64,000 nt of DNA, taken from positions 1,922,001 to 1,986,000 of the forward strand of contig VCCP01000005.1 of assembly GCA_005765155.1 (NCBI GenBank), given 5' to 3'. The DNA comes from Zelopaecilomyces penicillatus. Lineage: Eukaryota > Ascomycota > Sordariomycetes > Hypocreales > Pseudodiploosporaceae. This document shows, piece after piece, positions 24,787-38,985 of the stretch (the first letter of the stretch is position 1; every line of letters starts with the position of its first letter). The translations under genes were made by a program, and so were the position numbers. Below the pieces are notes generated by a model that saw only the letters and a program-made list of their open reading frames with translations, was not told the origin of the DNA and did not search any database.

Positions 24787-27700
24787 AAACCTTTTTAATA
24801 AATATTAAAGATAACCCTATTATTAAATTAAATAATATTTATAATTAATTAAATAATAGTATTTAAATATAACCTTTAGATATTTATATATATATATTTT
24901 ATTTCTTTTATCTTATTTATCTTTAATTAAATATTCTTTTAATATTTAATCTTTTTAACTCTTTTAATATCTTTAAAGTATTTAATTCTATTACTTAATC
25001 TATAAATAGAGGTATTATTAATTATATTTATATAATATAGTATTTAGATTTATTAAATTAAATAGCTTAAATTATTAAGCTATTAAAGGAAGCTTTTATT
25101 ATCTCTTTAATATATTAAAGGGTTTCTTTTATAACTATTCTATTAGAATAAAGACTAATATAATTATTCAAGTATTTAATATATAATATAAGCCTTTTAA
25201 TAAAGAATATATTATCTATCTTTTTAATAAATTTAATAGTTATAATATACTTTATTACTCCTAAGTATTATAAAGGTAAACTAATACCTATTTAAGTAAT
25301 AATCTCTCTCTTATATCTTATAGATCAAATTAGCAGTATATAGTATAAAGGGGACTAAGGGTCTAATTCCTCTTATTAGCTTTTCTGCTTCTTTTTTAGA
25401 TTTCTCTTTTCTCTATTAAAAGGGTTAATCTATTTATAAGAAAGATATTTATTATCTAATCAAGATACCCTATCTAGATTCCTATCAATAAACCGCCTTA
25501 GGGTTATAATAATATCCTTAGAAGTATTAATATCCTTATCTAAATTAGCTATAAAGGTATTTAAAGAAATTAACTTAATTATCCACTCTTTAAAGATAAT
25601 CTATTTTTAGGGGTTTAAATATAATATAAGCTATATTAATATTAATTTTAACTCCTTATTTAATAAATCTTAATTAGATAATCCTTAAATATTTTTAATA
25701 CTATTATATATAAATAAACTAAGCCTAGATAAAAGCCTAGAAACTAAATAAATAATAAATAATCTATTCCTATTAATTTTTAAAGAATACTATTAAGATA
25801 TTATTACTTGATTATTATTAGGCTAAGTTATAACTGATTTGGCTTCCTTAATAATAGTTATATTAATAGTCTTAACTGCCTTAAGCCTGATTATCTTATT
25901 ATACTTAAACTTATTATTTAATTATTAATTAATAATAGCTTTAAAGAGTATAGGTTTCTATACTTTAATAGAGTAAATAGATAGTATTATAATAATCTAT
26001 ATAAATAGTATAAGTAGGCTATCTTCTATAGATATATAGAAGACTTTAAAGTTATTATATAGTATAGGTAAGGTATATCTATTAATTAAGAATAGTATAG
26101 TACCTCCTAGGTAAATAAAATAGAGCGCTTTATTTATACCTTAATTATAGACTATTTAATTATTAAGATTCTATAGAGCAATATAATAAAAGCTTTATAG
26201 ATACTTAATTATATCTAACTTATTAATAATAAGATATAGTATAGTACTCCTTACTCTAAATATATAGCTAGATATAGGCTGATTTAAACTATTAAATAAG
26301 TATTAATCTCTTAATAATAAATAAAAGGGATTATTAAAGAGTAAATAAAATATATTATTATAAGACCATTTAATCTTATTTAAATCTTCTTTAATCTAAT
26401 TAAAATAAGGGTAAAACCTAATTAATCCTTTAATAATAATATAGATCTAGAAGAAAGATAGATAGTTATACTCTTAACCTTATACTTACTTTATATATAG
26501 AATAATAATAAATATAAAATTATAAAGAAGATTAAGCTTATAAAGCATTTATCTTTATAGATATATAAACTCTTTAGTATAATATATTTATCTATCTATT
26601 TATAAATAAAAGATATAAAGCTAGCCTTTAAATTAATTCTAAATAAAGGAATACTAATATATATTCTTATAGTTAATAAACCTAATAAAGAATTGCTTAT
26701 CAAATATATTCTTATAAAAAATAGCTAGCCTATTAAGGTAATTATAGGTATTAAGTATTAAATAATTATAGAATCCAAACTTATATAAAATATTAGAGAG
26801 ATCTATATATATATAGAAGTATTCCTTTAATTTAAAAATATATATTACTCTAGGGGCTATAAATATATTATTAGAGATACTATAGAGTATAATTTAAAGC
26901 AGAAGATATAATATAAAATTAATAGCCTAATCTTTATTCTTTAATATATATAATAATTAATAGAGCTTAATTAGATAATTACTCTAATTCTATCCTTATA
27001 GGCCTTAAGGAAATAGTTATATAATAAAGATAAGGCTATATACTACTAAATCTAAGGCATCTATATTGAAATTCTAAGAGAGGGTTAATAATAAATTAGG
27101 CTAGTCTTATTAAAGGATTATAAAGCAGGGTTGCTTAGAAAACCCTAGATTTATTATAAATATAATATATTTATTAATATATTTATAAAATAAATCTATA
27201 TCTTCTTTAAGCTATACTACTCCTATAATAGTAGTAAGGCTTATATTATTAATACTTACTTAAAGGAAAGATATAAGCAATCTAGAAGTTCTTTATTATT
27301 TTAATATTATATATTAATAAGGAATCAGATAGAAATATAATTAAATAATAATAGAGATTAAAGGAATAAAATAAAATAATATAGATACTAGGAAAGGTAA
27401 TGAAGATAAAAGGGGGTGATATATATAAGATGCCTCTTTATAAGAGAGAGCTTTATAAGTATATAAGGGTTTTAATTAATAATCCTTTATAGTTATATAT
27501 AATTATTTAATTAAAGATATCTTTTATTATAGATAGCTCTTCCTTTAAAGTATAGCTTTTTATTATACTTAATAATAATTTATAGCTAATAAGTGATATA
27601 TGTTTTTATTTATATACTTTTTAAAGGGGCTGCCTTCTAGCTTCTATAACTTTTCCTTCTTTACCTTATAACTTAGCCCTTTTAACTTTAGGATTATTAA

Positions 27701-29350
27701 TCTACCTTTTATTCTCTTTAGGTTTTTAATATAGATATTATTTAATTATAGAAACTGATTAGGGTAATATTTATTCTTAGCTCTTTAATATTAATTCTAT
27801 TATAAATATAATTATTCTATATAATATAATTACTTATAAAGTTATCTTATTATAGAATGATTATATTAAGTTCTTTAATAGTATTAAATTATCTTCTATA
27901 ATAGAAATAGTAATAAGTTATAAGGCCTTTCTAATTTAATATTATTTAATCTTTATAAATTAATATTAATCCTCTTTTTTGTTTTTAGATTTAAATAATA
28001 TTTAAAATATAGATTCTAGAGGGGGTAAATATAGGCTAGATAAATTACCCTCTTTATTATAAGATATCCTTTATTATTAAATTTATAAAAGATATACCTA
28101 ATACTCTTATATAGCTAATTAAGGGCTGAAGTCCTAAATAATACTTCTAGAAAGATAATCTCTATAGTACTTAAGAATATCCTATACTAAAGTCTATTAT
28201 AAAAACCTAAGTACCTTACCCTATATTAATATTAGTTAAAATAAAGTATATTTATAAGTATTTCTTTAATACCTTAATAAAATAGAAAGAGAGGATCTAT
28301 TCTTTATTTATTAATTATTATAGGGTTATTAATCTAATCCTATATTTCTATTATATATAATCCTTCTTAATTACTATTATAGCTACTAAAGAGTATATTA
28401 TATAGCTATATTATCTATATATTTTAATCCTAGATAAATATAATAAATACTATTTAAATTATAAATAGGATAGATATATAGATTATAGATAAAGAGGACT
28501 TTATAGCTATTAATCCAAGCTAAAGGATAAGGAGAAGTAAATAACTTTCTTAGGAAAGGATTAGATCAAAGAATTAAAGAGACTAATTATTCTAGATTTC
28601 TTAAATATATCTATTACTCTCGATCTATAGAAATATTAGTTATTGACTTTAAAGATTAGATATATAATAAAATAGGATATAAATAAGATAATAAAGGAAA
28701 ACCCTAATAGGATTTAATAGATATAAGCAGGATTAAATAGTTCCTTAATTGCTAGGATATAGATTTAATTTAAAAGGGATAGGGTAAATTAATTTTAGAA
28801 TAATAATATTAATTATATAGTTTAGATAGTTTAATATTAATAAATAAATTAGCTTTTAAAGATATTAATTAATCTTTATAAAATAAAATAAATTAATAAA
28901 AAAGTATAATTAATTTAATATAATATTATAAAATATATATATAATAAAATAAGAAAGGGATTTATATAAATAAGAAAGTTAAAGAAAGATAATATTATAA
29001 TACTAAAATGATTTATAAGAACTTCTATTTTTAATAGGAATTTAATAAGTTTTTTAAAGTAAAAGAAAAGGTTTTAGATATATAAGTATAAGCTTTATTT
29101 AATCCTGATTAATATAGGTATAGGATGGATCCAAGAGTAAGTCTATACTTAAAAGTATAGTAAAATCAAATTAATATAGATCAAGGAAAGATTATAAAGA
29201 AATAAGATTAATAAAGATCATTTAATTATTAATATAAAAATAGTTTAATTATTATAATTAAGGTTTAGAAGTATTAATTATTTATTATAATTAATTTAAT
29301 ATAATTAATTTATATATTAATAATAGAATATTATATATAAAGAGTAAAAT
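24787..29350. other. unassigned internal region of family G
   Basis: About 4.5 kb between integrase and the 3' LTR, collinear with G3 over 24,787-27,555 (offset about 36,444), so it belongs to the family and is not a private insertion. Protein-like stretches can be read in both orientations (for example 28,850-29,150 on +; 25,310-25,640 on -), but I recognise none. It could be an extra open reading frame, possibly antisense, or an old insertion fixed in the family. Confidence 0.5.
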
Positions 29351-32300
29351 TTACTATATCTTTTAAGAAATATTATTAAGATCCTCCCTATTAAGGATTT
29401 TTAAATAGAATTCAAACCAGGAAATCCTTGATTTAAGTATATAAGAAGTTATATATATATCTAAAGTAAGTATAGTTAATATATACTCTTCTGGTATTAG
29501 GTTAGGCTAGGGATTATAACTTTAAACTAAGGTTTAATAGCTAATAATAAGTCTAGGAAATCTTCTTTAAGATCAATATTAGAGTTAAAGTCTTAGGGTA
29601 TTATTTAATTAATAGATAAATCAAAGTATATAAAAGGGTCTAATAATCCTAGCTCTCTCTTTTCCCTATATAGTTCTTGTTTATCTTTAGATCCAAAGAG
29701 CTATATATTAGTATTAGATATCCACCAGCTATACTTATCCTTAATAAACTTCTTTAGATAGTTTCTAAAATAGATCTTATTTAGGAGAATCCTATTTATT
29801 ATATAAAGTATATATACTTTAATAATATCTATTTATAAAGCAATCTAATATAGACTATATTAATATATTATTATCTTTACTATATAGGATTTATCCTGCT
29901 TTTTAGATATATTATATATAAATACTAGGGTATTTAATATTAGTTGATTATATTCTAATTAAAGTATATATTTATTAGTAGTATCTATTCTTATTATTAG
30001 CTTCTTTCTAAAGTTAATTATCTTTTCTTTAGCCTTTATTATATCTTCTCATCTTCTTTTTAGTATTTAAATATAAGACTTAAATAAGTCATTAGTATTA
30101 ATAATAATATCCTAATCAATAAGCCTTTATATTAGGAATTTGATTTTAAATAGTAAGATAAGGTTATACCTATATATAAGATAAAAGATAGAGAAGCTAT
30201 AGGATGATTTGATTATAGTTCTATCTATAAGAATAGCTATTTTAAGATATCTTATCTATTTAGAGTCCTCTTCTAATATCTTTATTATTATAGATATAAG
30301 GCTTTAATAACCAACTTTAACTATAGAATTGGCTATAGAATTATACCTAGATATTTAAATATATTTTATACCCTAATTAAATAATATTTAAGGGAGAAGC
30401 CCTTTTATTTTAGATCTATTATTAATAACTGTATAAAGTATAAGTCTATATTATTATATTAAGGTTATAATAAATCTAATTATAGCCCTTAAGTTAATCT
30501 ATTATATTAATTAAACTTCTACCTATCTAATTAAGTTATAATAAGCTTCTATAAGGAAATTTATATTATAATTAGATAATATATATTATAAATCAAAGTA
30601 TACTTTTAATATTAATTGCCTAAATAATATTAGAATTATTAATTCTCTATCTTATTATAATATAAACTTTTAATATTTAAGGCAGTAGATTATAGTTAAG
30701 AAAACATTATTCTATATCTTTCTCTAATAATACCTATTAAAGAGAGTTTTAATAATAACCACTTTATCTTTATACCCTTAGGCTATATAGTAGCTTACTA
30801 TTAATTTCTTATAGATAGGTAAATCATTAATAACCAATATAGGATGATTTCTTTTATAAGTTAGCCTTAGCTAAAGTTTCTTATCCTTAATAAAGAATCT
30901 CTAAGCTTTCTAATATAGTATCCTAAATTACACTCTATTAAGATCAGATAGTCTCTTTAATAAACACAGGAATCTAGCAATCTATTAGGACTCTATAGAA
31001 TATCCAGATTCTAATACATCTAATTATATTAACCTAAGATATATATTAATTATATTCTTTAAATCCTTATTAACTTTAATATTTATTTAATTAAATAGCC
31101 TTAATCCTTTCTAAGAAAGTCTATCTATTATATTATTATTTTTCCTAGGAATATATTTAATAATAAAATCAAATAATATAATATAGCTAATCTAATAGAT
31201 AATAAGATTATCTAATATATTATAAATAGTATTATTAAGCTAGTATATAAGGATATATATATCTATCTCTAAAGTAAATTATATACTATAGATATATCCT
31301 CTAAGCCTTTAAAGTATAAAGAGAATAGCCTTATACTCTTACTTTATTATATTATAGCTATATTTAGCCTTATTCTAATAACTACTTTCAAATCTAATTA
31401 GATATTATTATTTATTTAGGATTTATATTAAAACTACTCCCTATCCTTTAAGGCTAGTATCTATTATAAGTATAATTTCTTTACCCTCCTTAGAGAGATT
31501 AAATAATATTAGAATAAGGGTAATTATTATTATATCCCTAAGCTTAGCTATTATCTTTAATTATAATCCTCTCTACTCTTAAAAAGCTTCCTTTTATAAT
31601 AGGATAATAAAAGAGAGAGCAATAATAATAAAGTTATATATCCAAATTTAATAATAACTAATAAGTCTAAGAAAGGCTCTAATATCTATTATATTATAAT
31701 AGATAAGCTATTCTAGGATCTTAATAATCTTCTCTTTAGCTGGTTTTCTCTTAGATATCTTATAAAGGAATCTAATAATAATAATTATATTTTAATAATA
31801 TCTTAATTTCCCTTTTAATATTATATATCTAAAGAGCTTAATATTAAAAAGGATTTTATTAAGATTCTATAAATATTTAAGTATATATTTCTATACCCTA
31901 GAAAGAATCTCTTTATTATTATAAATAGATTATAGCCTATATATAATAATATTATTAAGAAAGGATTTATAGATATCTAGGATAAGATTAAATAGTATCT
32001 AAGTTATAATTCTTATAAATTAGGCTATAGAATTTATAATATCCTAAAGGAGTATATATATCCTTAAAAGACTAATAATAAAAGAAAATATAATAAGATC
32101 CCTATTCTTTTTATTTAATAGGACTTAATTATAGCTAGAAAAGAAATCTAATAATAAGAGTATAGTATATATAGAGAAATCTTTATTAAAGGAATTAATA
32201 CTAAGAGAGATAAATATATCTCTAAAAGTAATAGTATTATATTTTATAATAGTATTAATTAAATAAAGCCCTTTATCCTTTTTTTTAATAAAGAAATATT

Positions 32301-33500
32301 AATTCCTATAGAAGGTATAAGACTCTTTTAATATATAATTCTTAAAGTATACCTTTAATAACTCTATAGCTTTTACTTTTAATCCTTATAGAATAAAGAT
32401 AAAATATATCTATTAAGCTAAATAGGGAATCACTTTAATAACTTAAGAAGATATAATTAATAAATCAAGTATTTTACTTTCTTTAAATTACTAAGATAAA
32501 GCCTATTCTCTATTATAGAGAATCTTTAGGAAAATATTAATCTCCTATTAAATTAATATATCTTTAATTTAAAAAAGGATTTCCTTAAAGCATTCTCTAT
32601 AGAGTTAGAATCCCTTAGATATATTAAAGAACTTTAGGGTAATATATTTAATAAAGGGTATATCTAGATTAATTCTTCCTTTTATTTCCTTCTATTTCTT
32701 CTTTTTCTAAAATAAGTTATTATTAAGTATAGATCTATTTAAAGGAATATTATTAATAGAATTGATTTTATTAGCCTTCTTCTTATATAAGATATAGATA
32801 TATACCTTAGAAGGATTATATAATTAATGTATTTCCCTTCTTCTAGATTTCTTCTTTTTCTTTAAAGAGTTTAATTTAGCCTTAATCACTTCTAAAGCTT
32901 TAATATATTGCTTTATAAACTCTATTAATATACTCTTAATAATTACCTTATTATTATTAGAGTTAAGCTTTATTAGTATTTCTTTATTATCCTTAAAAAG
33001 CTATTCTAAATTAATTGATTCTTTATTATTAATTATATCTTTAATAATATAATTAATATTTAGTTTTCTAAGGAATTAGATTTATTTTATTCTTAATAAA
33101 TAGTATCTATAATAGGAGTAATTACTTATACTTACCCTATTTAGTATTATATATATAAGTCTTTATCCTTCTAAGAATAATTAAATAATAGCTTAGTTAT
33201 TCTAATAAATAGTATCCCTAGGATAAAGGGTATTATAACTCTATCTAATATTATATATAGGTAAGTAAATATCTAAGTGATTCTTATATAGAATTAAACT
33301 TTTATTTCCTTAATTATTTAAATAATCTACCTAGAGAATAATATTATTTTAACCTTGATTGGATTATATTTAATCCTGTATTTCTTAGCTAATGATTTTA
33401 AGATAATATTGCCTTTAGAGCCTAAATCAATAAGTATATTTATTACTTTCCCTTCTTAAGAATTAATCCTGATTTAGATTTTAAGCATTTATTATATATT
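29351..33500 (-). pseudogene. relic pol of G2 (PR-RT-RH-IN)
   Basis: All on the minus strand. Protease: LIDLGSKGNII at about 33,400-33,450 matches the aspartic D[ST]G site. Reverse transcriptase: FLNNIIIY at about 31,940-31,962 is the YLDDIIIY box with both catalytic Asp codons turned to AAT (31,951-31,956). RNase H: IILIIDTSLKG at about 31,465 (family ITDASLKGWG). Integrase: about 30,100-30,900, with YFDL, NFLIEAYYNL and similar blocks matching the HFDL...LLEARCDLTGW region of long fungal gypsy elements. A further conserved-looking tail (SWWISNTNI, LFGSKDKQELYR) lies at about 29,600-29,800. Broken by RIP stops throughout. Confidence 0.77.
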
Positions 33501-36500
33501 CAATAACTAATAATTATTTAAGTATATTTAAATAACCTTATAAAGCACCTTATTAGAAGAGAAGCTTATATTATTATAGAGATTATTTTTAATTGGTTCT
33601 AGAATATAGAAATAATATAGACCTAATAGATCTATATTATCTTAATCTTAATTAGATAATACTATTTAATATTAGCTATAATTAAAAGAGGCTTCTTTTT
33701 ATATCTTAATTATAACTATAATATTAATATATAGTTATTCAATTAGCTTATTAAAGAAGGTTTTATTATATCTTATCTATAAGTAAACTTAAATTGCTCC
33801 TATTATATTCTTTAGCTTTATTAAAGATATAGGATTATCTGATCTATTCTTAGGGATATAGAGGACTTCTATTATATCTTTAGCCTAATCTAATAGATCC
33901 TAGCCTATAATTATCCTAAGCTCTAAATTAAGATTAATTAATATATAAAGTAATATAATAATTATCTTTATAAGTAAGATCTTCTTTAGTTTTAATTAAT
34001 AATAAGGAAGTCTTATACTCTAATCTATTATTTATAATATATTCTTAGATATAGTTATTAGATTAAAAGGTATTATCCTATCTAATATTAGAGTAGCCTT
34101 AAGAATAGGCTCCTAATATATAATAATTAGAGATTCGATTAACTCTCTATTATTATCTCTTTATCTCTTTCTTTTATTAGTATTTATATTGATTATATAT
34201 ATTAATATTATTTAATCCTTTATATCTTTATATTAAGAGAGTAATATAAAAGAAGTTTAGATTATATTTTTATTAAATATAATATCTAAGTATTATAATT
34301 TTATAGATTATTATTTAAGGCCTAGATAAGGGATATATTTTCTAAAGATTATACCTTTATATTTATTTAATACCTATTTAAAGTATTAAAGGGCTTTAGC
34401 TTTAATTAAGGGGATAAGGGATATAATTATATAATTAACAAAATTAATAACCCAAGCTATTATAAGCTTTTAATAGTATCCTTTTATCTTAAGGAACTGC
34501 TATATAATAATAAAAGGAATTATACTCTAGTCTATAATATATTCTAGATTTAATATCCTAATATATAAATTATATATATAGAACTTAAGTTTAGTATTAT
34601 ATATTAATTTATTATAATAGAAGGGAAAATAGCTTAATGAGTTATAATACTAGTAATTATTCTTATCTTATCTCTTTTAAAGGAAGGAGATATTAAAATC
34701 CTTACTATTATTAAGATTAAATATTATCTAATTAAATAAAAAACTTATTAAGCCTTTATACTATAGATCCTTATTAATATATATATTAGTATCTATCTAT
34801 ATTTTAATAATTATTTAAGTAATATCTTCCTTAATAGCTATATTAATCTTAAGGTTATTAATAAGCTTAATTAACTCCTTTATATCTATTAGCTTAGCTT
34901 TAAAGGGTATAATCTTAGTAATAATTAAAAAAAACTTTTCTTTAGAATAAAGGTCCTATATAACTGGATTCTTTATTATAATAACTTAATTAAGTATTAC
35001 CCTAATAGTAATTATATTTACCTAATTCCTAAGACTATTAGAAGTCTTATACTATTTAATAGCCAGTTTAATAATCACTTAATTATTAAAGTATCCCTAG
35101 AGCTATTTATATAATATCTTCTTAAGTTTATAAGGATTACTAATAGAATTTACTTAAATAACCTTAGCAAGAAGCCTTATCAATATAGTCTTATATAATA
35201 TATAAGATAATGGTTTTAAGTCCTTCTAATTTAAATTATATTAGAAAGTATAGAATCTATACTTATTAAGCTAATCCAGAATATCTTTAATAGACTCTAG
35301 ATACTATTATTTAAGCACTTTTAAATAATCTTTATATAATCTTAATTATTATAAGTCTCCTTTAAAGAAATAATTCTTTAGTACTTCTTTAGCTTTTATC
35401 TATAAAAGATTATAGATAAATCCTTAGATAATATCTTTATAGATATTGATTATATAATATATAAAGTAATTATATTTCTTTTTATTAGTTATATTATTGA
35501 TTTTTATCTTAAGCTTATAGCTTAAAAGGTACTTAATAATATTAATCCTATTAAAGTATTTAATAAGCTTAAGATTAATAGTATATCTTTTAGATTTATT
35601 TATAATAAGAATATCCTTAAGACTATTAAGAAAAGTAATATTAATCTTAATAATACTTTATTAAAAACTCTTAATAATATTATCCCTTAGTTAATTAATT
35701 AATTATAAGCCTGATCTATTAAAGAAAGAGCTATTAGAATTTATAATAAATATTATACTAGATAAAGGAATACTTAGAGTAAGGATATTAGGGATAATAA
35801 TCTTAAAAGTGGTAATTCTAATAGTAGAGTTAAAGCTATTTAAAGGTCTTCTTCTTTAATATAGAGAGTATCTACTTAAACCAAGGGCCAGTGATATACT
35901 AAAAAGATTAAATAATAATAAAGGCTTCCTATTATAAAGGTATTTAGATATCCAGTTTAAGAAGGAGTTATCTTAACTCTTATATAATAATACCTTATTA
36001 ATTATATCCTAGTATTAATATAAAACCTTTCTTTTAGGGATAGATACTATATTTAAGTTAAGAATAATAGTTCCTATATTATTATAATTAAATAATATCT
36101 TATTTCTAAAATACTAAGATTACTTCTAAATAGAAAGCTTCTTTAATATTAAGGATAAGACCTATAGAAAGAGAAAAGAGATAAAAACATTTCCTAAGAT
36201 TAGCTAAACTATTAGAATACTAATCTATAATATAAAAAAGCAAAACCAAGGATTAATATATAGCTAATACTACTTATTATTAATCAGATAATTAATATTA
36301 GAAGCTATATAAGCTAATTATTTATAGTAGTTCTTTCTATACTTACTTATATTTTAATTAAGTGAAATTAATAAGTTTAGGGTACCCTATCTTTTTAATC
36401 TAATATTTGATATATAAGTTATCTTTTATATATATTCTAGATAGAAGCTTATCTTAGAATCAAATATTCCCTTATTTTTTCTCTTATTAATTTAATATTC

Positions 36501-36825
36501 TATAATATTAGATTTTAATAGAAAAGAAATTAATAATACCTTACTATTTAGCTAGAATAGTATATAATATCCTTGCTTTATAGACTTTAGATCTTTTAGT
36601 AAATAAGCTTAGCTCTTTTACTTCTAGATTTCTAGGCTATTATTCTTAGAGATATCTCTTAATTATATCGATTAAAAGGTCTTATAAGGGTGCCTATAAT
36701 GATTCTTCTTGGATTGGTCCTTATAATAGCTTAAAAGTGCCCTTAAATATATTATATTATCAATCTAATATTAATTAATCCTTCTAATAGCAAAGCAAAT
36801 AAGATATCCCCCTATCTTAATCATT
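33501..36825 (-). pseudogene. relic gag region of G2
   Basis: About 3.3 kb between 5' LTR and protease, the position of gag, duplicated in G1 at about 42,600-45,912. Minus-strand reading through stops gives scattered protein-like blocks (for example about 34,950-35,130) but no capsid or zinc-knuckle motif that I can name, so the assignment rests on position. Confidence 0.5.
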
Positions 36826-37223
36826 AGTTTTAATAAAGAGAAAATAATATATATAATAATATTAATATTATCTATAAAACTATAGAGTGATTTTAGAGTA
36901 ATTATATAGCTAGTATAGTTTATAAGGATTAAATAAGTAAGAAAAGCTATAAAGCAGTGATATAATAAATTAAACTTAAGGGATTAATTAATTATTCTAT
37001 AACTAATTAGATAAAAAAGATAGCTTTTTAATAGCTAGTCTTTTAAATATATTAGAAAATTCTTAGATAGAAGAGGGAAAAAAAAACTTAAATTTAATAA
37101 TATCTACTTATTCAAATAGCCCAGATATGGCCTATCTACTTATATAGTTCAATCCCCCTAAATACAGCTTATACAGCTATAGCTTAATCAACTAGCAAGG
37201 GGGTATATTCAACCCAGCCATCA
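36826..37223 (-). repeat. 5' LTR of G2
   Basis: About 398 bp and the best-preserved right end of the family (CCCAGCCATCA, minus-strand TGATGGCTGGG). It contains a TATATAAG box about 75 bases inside (minus strand). The G internal region starts to its left and copia C to its right. Confidence 0.87.
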
Positions 37224-37239
37224 AACTAGGGCTTAGTTT

Positions 37240-38700
37240 AGCGCCTTATTAGTGCTTCTTAGCAAGGATAATAACCTTATAGTATACTCTAATAGCTCTA
37301 TAGGCTGTTAAATTTGGTTTGTTAGCTGCTAGGGCTGGTTTTAGCTCTTATAAGAAGAGCTGTAGTGGGCTAAGGTCCCTATTTATAACCGCTATACAGT
37401 TAATAAGGTTAACTATAGCAGGTAAAATAGCGGTCCAAAGGTAGAGTGACAGCTGGGCCTATATTATAGTAGCCTATAATCGGTCTAGAATAACTCTTAT
37501 AGAGCGTTCTAGCAGGCCATTTTGCTTATGAATATAGGGGCTGGATGTGCTAAAACCGATGCCTTTGTCTGCTAGCCAGTCTTTTAGCAGTGCTAAGATC
37601 TTTTTTCCACTATTAAAATACAGCTATAAAGGGTATTTTTTATAGTGGGCTTTTAATCCTTTAAATAATCCCTTTATAATAGAGAAGATAGTATAACCTT
37701 CCTTATTAAGCAGTAAAAGAACCGTTCGATAATAGGATTTTCTTTCTACTAAAATAAGCCCTATAGAGAGCTTATTATAAGGGGTTGGTTTTATCTAAAA
37801 TATATCTCCCTCTATAACCTCTAGCACTTCTAGCAGGTCTGGAATCAGGTTTTTAGAGGGTCTATATATTGATTTAGCCTATATATATACTAAACAAAAG
37901 AAATCTGCTTCTTTTATAGCAGTAAAATCAGGTAAGCCTACTAAAATTTTAGCGGTCTTCTTTAATAGCTGTAAGCTAATATGGCTGAGATAGATATACT
38001 AAATTCCTGCTAGCTATAATAGCTTTTGATAGCTAGTTTTAGCTGAAAGACCTATATCTCCCTCTATAATAGTATTTTTAAAGGGTTCTAGAAGGGATAT
38101 AATATCTTCTAATGGGTCTTTTGATAGGTCTGAGTCTATATCAGGGCTTTCTGATATATATAGGCCTGAAATTTCAGGGCTTTTTATTGGTTTTAGCGGC
38201 TGTTTTGCTGGTTTAGAGGGCTCAGTGAGGTTCTTATATACACCAGGGGGAGGTTTAGAGGTGATTTCAACCGCTATTAGATAGCTATAATAATAATTAA
38301 AAGGCCCTATAAATTCAGGTGTAGGCTTCCCTTTTTACTATAGGAAGAAGCTATATTTAGTGAAGTTTAATAGGCTATAGTAGGTTCAGCCTATTATAAA
38401 TAGCTTCTCTTTTATAAGCATACTATCAGAAGCATAATACTTAACCCTACTTATTATATTTATATCTATATTAGGGATATATAATGTATTTTTTAGCTCT
38501 AGAGTACGATATATTCTGGGTTTAAGCGCTATAAGTATTATAAATACAGCTGTTTTAGATCCTTTTGGGTAGATTGGACCATTGCTAATCACTATAATCC
38601 TTGATTTCTTACTATAAGTACTATAATTAATAAAGAGGGTTCTATTATTAACTATATAGTATATTAAGCTAGTATTATATAGTAGGGTGTTCTTTATATT
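37240..38700 (-). pseudogene. relic protease/integrase of copia element C
   Basis: Protease-like LLYNTSLIYYIVNNRTLF at about 38,635-38,690 has Asn where the catalytic Asp of D[ST]G would be. The gag-pre-integrase block lies at 38,386-38,592, still an open 68-codon frame (LKNTLYIPNIDINIISRVKYY, typical copia 'LKNVLYVPDLxxNLLS'). The integrase core follows: EGDIF near 37,825, NSGKKILALLKDWLADKGI near 37,580, and SSPYIHKQNGLLERS near 37,520, whose Glu codon (37,507-37,509) is the third catalytic acid of D,D-35-E. The frame ends at the G2 junction. Inactive because of stops and truncation. Confidence 0.85.
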
Positions 38701-38985
38701 AGTATTATAATAAGTGCTATAGGCTGATTCTTTAGGCTTTATAGCTTCTAAACCTTTTGTATTAGATTTAGAATTAGAGCTTTAGATACTGGCTGCAGTG
38801 TTCTAGTCATCTGTAGATAGGTTATAAATGCCTATTATAAAGGAAGCTTTATTAGATTCCTTGCTGCTAATAGTAGACTTCTTTATCTTTTTATTCTTCT
38901 GAAAGGGCTTATAAGGCTGTTTTTTAGTGGATTTAGATGGTTTTTCCTTCTTTTTAAAGTCCTTATAGGTCTTTTTAAAAGGTTC

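Larger units (their letters stand above)
24392..37223 (-). mobile_element. Ty3/gypsy family G, copy G2 (12.8 kb)
   Basis: Terminal LTRs at 24,392-24,786 and 36,826-37,223 enclose a minus-strand gag-pol. The 5' LTR is the right-hand one: minus-strand start TGATGGCTGGG, with a TATATAAG box inside. Its right end adjoins the copia element C. A polypurine-like AAAAGG precedes the 3' LTR. It is unusually long because about 4.5 kb of unassigned sequence lies between integrase and 3' LTR. It shares that region with G3 and its 5' half with G1. It is less RIP-damaged than G1. Confidence 0.82.

Noticed and set aside
28490..29300. Plus-strand protein-like blocks in the G extra region as a specific gene
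   Set aside because: Readable stretches exist but no motif could be matched and stops are frequent; left as unassigned.
36826..37223. Third G LTR as a solo LTR
   Set aside because: Collinear G gag-pol lies immediately to its left, so it is the 5' LTR of G2 and not a solo LTR.
38386..38592. 68-codon frame as an independent host gene
   Set aside because: Its sequence is the gag-pre-integrase block of a copia polyprotein and it sits in the expected order between protease and integrase relics.
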